Shown: in pieces, positions 58,601-64,000 of the stretch | Layout: each line of letters starts with the position of its first letter | Position numbering within the stretch: the first letter of the stretch is position 1 | From: Acetobacteraceae bacterium H6797 | Lineage (GTDB): Bacteria > Pseudomonadota > Alphaproteobacteria > Acetobacterales > Acetobacteraceae | NCBI GenBank assembly: GCA_015223225.1 | Contig: JADFCQ010000007.1 | Coordinates: 62,001 to 126,000 of the forward strand | Direction of reading: 5' to 3' | Length of the DNA stretch: 64,000 nucleotides | Position numbers and translations under genes: made by a program | Notes under the pieces: model-generated | What the model was told of the DNA's origin: nothing | The model's database searches: none | Seen by the model: only the letters and a program-made list of their open reading frames with translations

Positions 58601-58653
58601 GCAGGGGACGCCGTCCCCTGCCGGGATGGTCTGGAAGGGCGGCGCCCTTCCAG
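58601..58653 (+). repeat. Double-hairpin repeat, copy 4
   Basis: Hairpin B: GCAGGGGACG-C-CGTCCCCTGC (58601-58621). Spacer CGGGATGGT. Hairpin A: CTGGAAGGGC-GGC-GCCCTTCCAG (58631-58653). Hairpin A differs from that of copy 1 by a paired change in the stem (G-C to A-T), so pairing is preserved. It lies just downstream of phaA. Confidence 0.75.
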
Positions 58654-58661
58654 CGACGCGA

Positions 58662-59837
58662 TCAGGCGCGCTCGAGGCACATGGCGACACCCATGCCGCC
58701 GCCGATGCAGAGCGTGGCCAGCCCCTTCTTCGCATTGCGCTTGGCCATCTCGAAGAGCAGCGTCGTCAGCACCCGCGCGCCCGAGGCGCCGATCGGATGG
58801 CCGAGGGCGATGGCCCCGCCATTCACGTTCACCTTCGAGGTGTCCCAGCCCATTTCCTTGTTCACCGCCAGCGCCTGGGCCGCGAAGGCCTCGTTCGCCT
58901 CGATGAGGTCCAGGTCCTGGATGTTCCAGCCCGCCTTCTTGAGCGCCTTGCGCGAGGCCGGGATGGGCCCCGTGCCCATGATGGAGGGATCGACGCCCGC
59001 CGTCGCCCAGGAGGCGATGCGCGCGAGCGGCGTCAGGCCGCGCTTGGCCGCCTCTTCCGCCGACATGACGACGATGGCTGCGGCGCCGTCATTGATGCCC
59101 GAGGCATTGCCCGCGGTGACGGTGCCGGTCTTGGAGAAGGCCGGGCGCAGCTTGGTCAGGACGTCGAGCGTGGTTTCGGGCTTGGGGTATTCGTCATTCT
59201 CGACGACCACATCGCCCTTGCGGCCCTTCACGGTGACCGGGGCGATCTCGTCCTTGAACTTGCCGGCCTTCATGGCCTCGCCCGCCTTGCGCTGCGAGTT
59301 GAAGGCGAATTCGTCCTGCTGCTCGCGGGTGATCTGGAATTTTTCCGCGACATTCTCTGCCGTCGTGCCCATGTGGTAACCGTTGAAGGCGTCCCACAGC
59401 CCGTCGCGGATCATGGTGTCGATGAAGGCGAGGTCGCCCATCTTCTGCCCGGCGCGGAGCTGCTGGGCATGCGGCGCCTGGGTCATGCTCTCCTGGCCGC
59501 CGGCGACGACGATGCGGGCATCGCCCGTGGCGATCTGCTGGGCGGCGAGGGCCACAGCGCGCAGGCCGGAGCCGCAGAGCTGGTTGATGCCGAAGGCCGT
59601 GTGCTCGACGGGAATGCCGGCATTGACCGAGGCCTGGCGGGCGGGGTTCTGCCCGGCGGCGGCAGTGAGGATCTGGCCGAGGATCACCTCATCCACTTCC
59701 TTGGCATCCAGGCCCGCGCGGGCCAGGGCGGCCTGGATCGCGACGGTGCCGAGGGCATGGGCCGGAAGGCTGGCGAAGGCGCCGTTGAAGGACCCAACGG
59801 GGGTCCGCGCGGCGGCGGCGATGACGATGTCGGTCAT
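58662..59837 (-). CDS. phaA: Acetyl-CoA C-acetyltransferase (beta-ketothiolase)
   Basis: 391 aa, standard thiolase length. Active-site Cys in [16 protein letters not shown], His in [19 protein letters not shown], and second Cys in [18 protein letters not shown]. It condenses two acetyl-CoA to acetoacetyl-CoA for PHA synthesis (or degrades it). GGAGGG lies before the ATG. It is the downstream neighbour of phaC on the same strand; no phaB reductase is in this cluster. Confidence 0.95.
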   Translation of the reverse strand: MTDIVIAAAARTPVGSFNGAFASLPAHALGTVAIQAALARAGLDAKEVDEVILGQILTAAAGQNPARQASVNAGIPVEHTAFGINQLCGSGLRAVALAAQQIATGDARIVVAGGQESMTQAPHAQQLRAGQKMGDLAFIDTMIRDGLWDAFNGYHMGTTAENVAEKFQITREQQDEFAFNSQRKAGEAMKAGKFKDEIAPVTVKGRKGDVVVENDEYPKPETTLDVLTKLRPAFSKTGTVTAGNASGINDGAAAIVVMSAEEAAKRGLTPLARIASWATAGVDPSIMGTGPIPASRKALKKAGWNIQDLDLIEANEAFAAQALAVNKEMGWDTSKVNVNGGAIALGHPIGASGARVLTTLLFEMAKRNAKKGLATLCIGGGMGVAMCLERA

Positions 59838-59905
59838 AGTGGCGGGGCCCTCCAGGTTTGATTGGCCGGATTGTGCGTCCGCTCAGGGGCCTTAACAAGC
59901 CCGGC

Positions 59906-61147
59906 CTAGCGGAGGCTGCCGAGCCATTCCCGCAACGGTTGCCAGAGCGCGCTCCGGGCATTGCCGCCGGCGACCATGCCGATATGCCCGGCCGGCGCCT
60001 CATGGATCACGGGCGAGGGCAGGCGGGCCGCGAGGGCCCTCGCGCTCTCGGGCGGCACGATGCGATCGGCGCGGGGAATGGCGACGAAGCTCGGCATGGA
60101 GAGCGCCGCCGGGTCCACCACCCCGCCCGCCACGCGCCATGCGAGGCGGTGCGGCTCGTTGCGGATATACCAGCCCTGGAGGCATTCCCGCGCGATGGGC
60201 GCGGCCAGCGGCGTGCCGTCGTTCAGCCAATCCTCCAGCGCGACGAAGAGCCGGGCACGGTCCGACTCGGGCGGGAGGCGGGAGAAGGCGCGGAATTTCT
60301 GCGCGATGCCCCAAGGGTCGATGCCCGCGAAAAGAAGCTGGATCGTATCGGTCGCCAGCGCCCCCTGTGCGGCGAGCTGCGGCTCCAGCAGCGGCATGAG
60401 CGCGGGCAGGCTGGCGATGCGGGCGCGTATGCTCTCGTCGCCCGCGTGGAAATCCCAGGGCGTGGCCAGGAGCCCGAGGGCGCGCACGCGGTCCGGCCGG
60501 CGGAGGGCGGCGGCGAGCGCCAGCAGCCCGCCCATGCAATAGCCGACCAGGATCACGGGGCCGGGGGCGGCGGCGATGGCGCGCTCCAGCCGCCCGGCGA
60601 TGAGGGAGGTGAGGTCCAGCCGGCGCTCTTCCTCGCCGGGCCAGCCCCAGTCGAGCAGCAGGGGCCGCAGCCCCTCCTCGGCCAGGTGGCGCAGGAGGGA
60701 GCGTTCCGCCGTCAGGTCCAGCACATAGGCACGGTTGACCAGGGAGGGCACGAAGAGCACCAGCGGCCCGGCCGAATCCGGCGCGTAATCCAGCAGGCGC
60801 GAGCCGCCTTCCGCCCAGAGCACCGGCTGCGCGGGCAGGTCCCGCTCATAGGGATGGCGGCGGTAGGCGGCGATGCCGGCGACGAGCGCGCCATCCTGCA
60901 CCAGCAATTGCCGCTGGACGGCGCCCCAGAAGGCCTCAGGCCGTTGGCCGCTTTCGGCGAGGCCCTGGGCGATCCGCGCCGCCTTTTCCTGCCCCGTTTT
61001 CGAGATCGGCCAGCCGCCGCTCCAATTCCCCGATCCGCTGGCGAAGGGCATCGCCGTCTGCCAGGCCATCGCGCCCCGCATCATCGCGAGCTGGAGATGG
61101 GCCGGCAGCGGGCGCGGGCCGCGGCGCCGGTTGGGGCGCTGGCTCAT
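59906..61147 (-). CDS. phaC: Poly(3-hydroxyalkanoate) synthase, short class III-like
   Basis: 413 aa alpha/beta hydrolase. YRRHPYERDLPAQPVLWAEGGSRLLDY and VLFVPSLVNRAYVLDL are PhaC motifs; the lipase-like box is GYCMGG with C204, and D361 (RADRIVPP) and H388 (PAGHIGM) complete the triad. It polymerises hydroxyacyl-CoA. The N-terminal stretch RRRGPRPLPAHL is typical of the short alphaproteobacterial forms and supports ATG 61147. That start overlaps the upstream PhaE-like gene by 212 bases in another frame. Confidence 0.9.
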   Translation of the reverse strand: MSQRPNRRRGPRPLPAHLQLAMMRGAMAWQTAMPFASGSGNWSGGWPISKTGQEKAARIAQGLAESGQRPEAFWGAVQRQLLVQDGALVAGIAAYRRHPYERDLPAQPVLWAEGGSRLLDYAPDSAGPLVLFVPSLVNRAYVLDLTAERSLLRHLAEEGLRPLLLDWGWPGEEERRLDLTSLIAGRLERAIAAAPGPVILVGYCMGGLLALAAALRRPDRVRALGLLATPWDFHAGDESIRARIASLPALMPLLEPQLAAQGALATDTIQLLFAGIDPWGIAQKFRAFSRLPPESDRARLFVALEDWLNDGTPLAAPIARECLQGWYIRNEPHRLAWRVAGGVVDPAALSMPSFVAIPRADRIVPPESARALAARLPSPVIHEAPAGHIGMVAGGNARSALWQPLREWLGSLR

Positions 61148-61505
61148 GCGAGGGCGCCGGCCAGGCAGTCGGCGCGGCCTGCGGCCAAGGGGGAGGCGGG
61201 AAAGGCCAGGGGCCGGAAGGTGCGCCCTGCGGCCAGCTCGGCGCCCAATTGGGCGGCCAGGCGGTGGGCGGGGGGAAGCCGCCCTGAAAGCCTTGGGGAA
61301 AGCCTTGCGCGAAGGCCCCGGGAAAGCCGGGTGGAAAAGGCGGCGCCTGCCCCGGCGCGGGCGGACGGGCATATGCCATCATGGCCGCCATCCAGGCCGC
61401 CCAGGCCTCGACGACCTCGCGATCCGTCGCCATTCCCGCCAATTCGCTCTGCCACAGCGCGATCCAGTCCTCGGCCAGGCCGTTCAGCTCGTCAGGCCCG
61501 CTCAT
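60936..61505 (-). CDS. PhaE-like PHA synthase subunit
   Basis: 189 aa. N-terminus MSGPDELNGLAEDWIALWQS then VVEAWAAWMAAMMAYA resembles PhaE partners of short PHA synthases. A Pro/Gly/Trp-rich middle (about 47-130, with repeats of FPPGFP/QGFPQGF type) is followed by a C-terminal heptad helix LRQRIGELERRLADLE (154-169) and a basic end (GPRRKRPTA), a layout expected for a granule- or partner-binding protein. The last 70 residues are encoded in the region that also encodes PhaC residues 1-70. Identity as PhaE is inferred from position and layout. Confidence 0.7.
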   Translation of the reverse strand: MSGPDELNGLAEDWIALWQSELAGMATDREVVEAWAAWMAAMMAYARPPAPGQAPPFPPGFPGAFAQGFPQGFQGGFPPPTAWPPNWAPSWPQGAPSGPWPFPPPPWPQAAPTAWPAPSHEPAPQPAPRPAPAAGPSPARDDAGRDGLADGDALRQRIGELERRLADLENGAGKGGADRPGPRRKRPTA

Positions 61506-61666
61506 CTAACATCCTCTCGGAGCGCGAAGCATAACGCGCTCCTCCTTCCGAGTAAGCGCGGAAACATGGCACCGTCGCGGCAAAATGCGGCAGGCTGCAC
61601 GGGAAGTTCGCAGCGCAGCAATTAGCGTGTTAGCATCGATCACCGCGAAGCGGGAGGAGAGGGTCA

Positions 61667-62287
61667 ATGGTCGAACCGATGAAGCAACGGGTTGAGCAAG
61701 GTAACGCCGAACCGGCCAAACCGCCGGTGGTGGTGAAGAAATACGCCAATCGCCGCCTCTACAACACCGAGGCTTCCTCATATGTGACCCTCGAGGACCT
61801 GGCCGAGATGGTGCGCCAGGGCCGCGACTTCGTGGTCTATGACGCCAAGACGGGCGATGACATCACCCGCAGCGTGCTGACGCAGATCATCGTGGAAGAG
61901 GAAGCCAAGGGCCGCAGCCTGCTGCCGACTTCCTTCCTGCGCCAGCTCATCGGCTTCTATGGCGACAGCCTGCAATCCGTCCTGCCGCGCTACCTGGAAT
62001 TCGCCATGGGTTCCTTCGCCCGGCAGCAGGAGCAGATGCGCGTGACCATGGAGGGGCTGCTGCCCTTCGGTGGGCTCGAGGAAGTCGGCAAGCAGAACCT
62101 GGCGATGATGGAACGCGCCATGAGCCTCTTCGCGCCCTTCCCGCAGAGCGGCGCCGCCCGCGCGCCCGAGCCGGCGCCCGAGAGAGCCGCCGAGGATGAG
62201 CTGGAAGCGGTGAAGGCCGAGCTGGAGGAAATGAAGCGCCAGATGGCCGCCCTCCGCTCTCAGGGCAAAGGCCCCAAGGCCGTCTGA
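61667..62287 (+). CDS. phaR: Polyhydroxyalkanoate synthesis repressor PhaR
   Basis: 206 aa. VVVKKYANRRLYNTEASSYVTLEDLAEMVRQGRDFVVYDAKTGDDITRSVLTQIIVEEE is the PhaR DNA-binding domain and LLPTSFLRQLIGFYGDSLQSVLPRYLEFAM the PHA-accumulation-regulator region. The tail is a coiled coil (ELEAVKAELEEMKRQMAAL). It represses PHA genes until it is titrated by nascent granules. Divergent from the PhaE-like/phaC genes across 161 bases; GGAGGAGAGGG precedes the start. The usual terminator follows. Confidence 0.95.
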   Translation: MVEPMKQRVEQGNAEPAKPPVVVKKYANRRLYNTEASSYVTLEDLAEMVRQGRDFVVYDAKTGDDITRSVLTQIIVEEEAKGRSLLPTSFLRQLIGFYGDSLQSVLPRYLEFAMGSFARQQEQMRVTMEGLLPFGGLEEVGKQNLAMMERAMSLFAPFPQSGAARAPEPAPERAAEDELEAVKAELEEMKRQMAALRSQGKGPKAV

Positions 62288-62315
62288 ACCGCGCGTTGCG
62301 GCGATTATTTTTCGA

Positions 62316-62341
62316 CCCGGCGGTTCAACCGCCGGGTTTTT
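62316..62341 (+). terminator. Rho-independent terminator of phaR
   Basis: An 8-bp stem CCCGGCGG (62316-62323)/CCGCCGGG (62329-62336), loop TTCAA, followed by five T residues (62337-62341). Confidence 0.92.
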
Positions 62342-62529
62342 CCGTCGCTTTGTAGTTGCCAAATCGCACTGAGCTGCGGTATCAGAGTGCCGATTCTCTA
62401 TTGGCTTGTTTCGGAATCGGTCACGATTTTTTCACCTCTCTTTTTTGCCGCAGTGCGAAAAAAATAGGCCGCCGAAAATGTTCGTCTGGGGCGGTCGAAA
62501 CGGCTTCTGCTTGGAAAGGTCTGAATAGA

Positions 62530-62952
62530 ATGACTCAGGGGGGCAAAACGGCGCGCGGTGGGGCCAAGGGGAAGAGCCCCACGGAGACCGCCCGTCTTGC
62601 GGATCGGCATGTCGGCAGCCGCATTCGGGAGAGGCGCGTGATGCTCGGCCTGTCGCAGCAGCAACTCGCCGCGGTGATCGGGGTGACCTATCAGCAGGCT
62701 CATAAATATGAGCGCGGGCTCAACCGCATCTCGGCGGGGCGCCTGTTCCAGATCGCGCATGTGCTGGACGTGCCGGTGGCCTGGTTCTTCGAGGGCCTGT
62801 CGGAGGATTCCGGTGCCGCGCCCCTCAGCGCGAGGCAGCGCATGTGCCTGGAACTCGCGCGCAATTTCTCGCTGATTGAAAATGAGAAGCATCAAGAAGC
62901 GCTCAGCCAGATGGCCCGGGCGCTGGCCGCCCAGCAGCCGGATATGGGCTGA
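62530..62952 (+). CDS. XRE-family helix-turn-helix regulator
   Basis: 140 aa. DRHVGSRIRERRVMLGLSQQQLAAVIGVTYQQAHKYERGLNRISAGRLFQIAHVLDVPVAWFFEGL is a Cro/C1-type HTH (about 25-90) of the kind common in alphaproteobacterial chromosomal regulators (SinR/SocB-like). The remainder (about 95-140) is a helical tail. GGAAAGG lies 11 bases before the ATG. The upstream spacer is AT-rich (62395-62470), likely its promoter. Targets unknown; no phage genes lie nearby. Confidence 0.9.
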   Translation: MTQGGKTARGGAKGKSPTETARLADRHVGSRIRERRVMLGLSQQQLAAVIGVTYQQAHKYERGLNRISAGRLFQIAHVLDVPVAWFFEGLSEDSGAAPLSARQRMCLELARNFSLIENEKHQEALSQMARALAAQQPDMG

Positions 62953-63132
62953 AGCTGTCACCGGGCGGCCTTCATTCGCCCGCGAATGGGTAGCCCGACC
63001 AGCTGCTTCGAGCGTCCCGGCCGTCTGCCATCCGTTAACCTGAAATGAGGTAATAGGCCCGGCATCCTGCGGCTTGGTCGCACCCGGTGGCCGTCGTCCC
63101 GAGCCTCGGCGGTGAACGGCTGGCCCCGCCCC

Positions 63133-63870
63133 TCAGCCCAGCCGCACCACCTCGCCATGCCGGGTCTCCCCCGGCAGGCAGAGGGCCGCGATGGCGGGCG
63201 CCACCTCGGCGGGCTGGGGGATGCTCGCCGGGTCTTCCCCCGGCATGGCTTGGGCGCGCATGCGCGTCGCGACCACGCCCGGGTCCATCAGGTTCACCTT
63301 GAGCGCGCCGCCGGCGACTTCCATGGCCCAGGTCGTGACCAGATGCTCAAGCCCCGCCTTGGCCGCGCCATACATGCCCCAATAGGGCTTGGGCCGCGCC
63401 ACGCGCCCGCTGGTGAGGAAAACGGCCCGCCCCGCATCGGAAGCGCGCAGCGGCGGATCGCAGGTGCGGATCAGGCGCCAAGCGGCGGTGAGGTTCACGC
63501 CCATCACCTCGTTCCAGTCGCGCGGCTCGATATGCGCGACGGGCGTGAGCTTGTTCAGCGCCCCGGCGTTATGGACCAGAATGTCGAGCCGGCCGAAGCG
63601 CTCCACGATGGAGGGGCCGAGCATGTCGATCTTCTCGCCCTCGCGCAGCAGATCGAGCGGCAAGAGCGTGGCGCTGCCGCCTTGGGCGCGGATGGCGTCG
63701 TCGGTTTCCTCGAGCCCGCCCTGGCTGCGGGCGGTGAGCACCATATGCGCGCCGAGCCGGGCCAGTTCCACGGCCAGGGCCGCGCCGATGCCGCGGCTTG
63801 CGCCGGTGAGAAGTGCGACGCGCCCGGTGAGCGGGCGGTCGGACGTAGCGGTGCCGGATTGTTCAGTCAT
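63133..63870 (-). CDS. Short-chain dehydrogenase/reductase
   Basis: 245 aa classical SDR. TGASRGIGAALAVELA is the NAD(P) loop, LVHNAGALNKL the NAG motif, LTSGRVARPKPYWGMYGAAKAG the Ser-Tyr-x3-Lys active site, and LMDPGVVATRMRAQAMPG the PG motif. Substrate unknown. It follows the gene that ends at 63926 on the same strand, 55 bases away; in many alphaproteobacteria an SDR of this kind sits directly after purF. Confidence 0.93.
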   Translation of the reverse strand: MTEQSGTATSDRPLTGRVALLTGASRGIGAALAVELARLGAHMVLTARSQGGLEETDDAIRAQGGSATLLPLDLLREGEKIDMLGPSIVERFGRLDILVHNAGALNKLTPVAHIEPRDWNEVMGVNLTAAWRLIRTCDPPLRASDAGRAVFLTSGRVARPKPYWGMYGAAKAGLEHLVTTWAMEVAGGALKVNLMDPGVVATRMRAQAMPGEDPASIPQPAEVAPAIAALCLPGETRHGEVVRLG

Positions 63871-63925
63871 GCGATTCCCCCGGCCGGCAGTCTCGGCCGA
63901 TCCGGGGGCTTCTGGGAAGGGGCGC

Positions 63926-64000
63926 CTATTCGGCGGCGATCGACCGGGCGCCGATGCGCTCCGGCTCATGCGCCCAGTCGGTCAGGGGGATGGCGTAGTC
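63926..64000 (-). CDS. C-terminal end of a gene cut by the window edge, possibly purF
   Basis: Twenty-four codons and a TAG on the minus strand, starting DYAIPLTDWAHEPERIG. A D-Y-x-x-x-L-(T/V)-D ending occurs in alphaproteobacterial amidophosphoribosyltransferase (PurF), and purF followed by an SDR is a common order in this class, so PurF is my guess. Too little is visible to be sure. Confidence 0.4.
   Translation of the reverse strand, partial: DYAIPLTDWAHEPERIGARSIAAE

Noticed and set aside
62356-62529. 58-residue N-terminal extension of the XRE regulator
   Set aside because: The stretch overlaps the AT-rich promoter region and lacks protein-like character; the HTH protein starts well at 62530.
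1-64000. tRNA genes and CRISPR arrays
   Set aside because: I saw no GGTTCGAAT-type T-arm with a matching acceptor stem and no regularly spaced direct repeats. A tRNAscan-SE and CRISPR-finder run would settle this.

Overview
This is a 64 kb, very G+C-rich chromosomal segment (I judge roughly 70% by reading), densely coding on both strands. The gene content points to an alphaproteobacterium, most likely Acetobacteraceae of the Roseomonas/Roseococcus type. The reasons are a complete pqqABCDE operon, a PhaR-controlled polyhydroxyalkanoate (PHA) cluster, several tripartite-tricarboxylate (Bug/TctC) binding proteins, a MaeB malic enzyme, an HWE-family histidine kinase, and repeated two-component pairs. 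The genus is inferred; no rRNA or tRNA gene was seen to confirm it.

Layout. 0-5.8 kb: a truncated peptide-type substrate-binding protein, manganese catalase with a Cys-rich copper-storage-like protein, then rpe, a heparinase-like protein and a GT4 glycosyltransferase in one minus-strand operon. 5.8-6.3 kb: a non-coding stretch with two clusters of strong inverted repeats. 6.3-13 kb: an OmpR-type two-component pair, RsmB, a secreted cupin and an ArnT-like glycosyltransferase. 13-19 kb: a TetR/NAD(P)H-oxidoreductase pair, FUSC, an FRG-domain protein, ArsR with an SRPBCC protein, and a hydantoinase followed by a GNAT remnant. 19-25.7 kb: a PhoPQ-like pair with PepSY proteins, an SBP_bac_5 protein, an MFS transporter and small proteins. 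25.8-31 kb: a citrate-type symporter, MaeB, then an AT-rich island holding one orphan membrane protein. 31-38.8 kb: a LysR/Bug/Ldh locus, a Fur-type siderophore receptor and binding-protein pair, and tandem cupins. 38.9-47.8 kb: metabolic singletons ending with a MoeB/DsrE pair. 47.9-51.1 kb: pqqABCDE. 51-58.6 kb: a Bug protein, a Zn/Cd P-type ATPase with CadR-like regulator, an HWE kinase/receiver pair, Bax-inhibitor-1 and EamA. 58.7-62.3 kb: phaA, phaC, a PhaE-like gene and divergent phaR. 62.5-64 kb: an XRE regulator, an SDR and the 3' end of a gene that may be purF.

How genes work together. PQQ would serve periplasmic quinoprotein dehydrogenases encoded elsewhere. PhaA supplies acetoacetyl-CoA for PHA made by PhaC with a PhaE-like partner, and PhaR senses the granule. 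The divergent TonB receptor and iron-siderophore binding protein share a Fur-box-like site. The P-type ATPase has a classic stretched-spacer MerR-type promoter.

The least explained elements are: (i) the AT-rich orphan membrane-protein island at 29.94-31.12 kb; (ii) a dispersed double-hairpin repeat family whose stems show compensatory changes; (iii) the hairpin-rich non-coding stretch at 5.76-6.26 kb; and (iv) a 212-bp out-of-frame overlap of two apparently genuine genes, phaC and the PhaE-like gene. No CRISPR array, IS element, prophage or complete known defence system was found.
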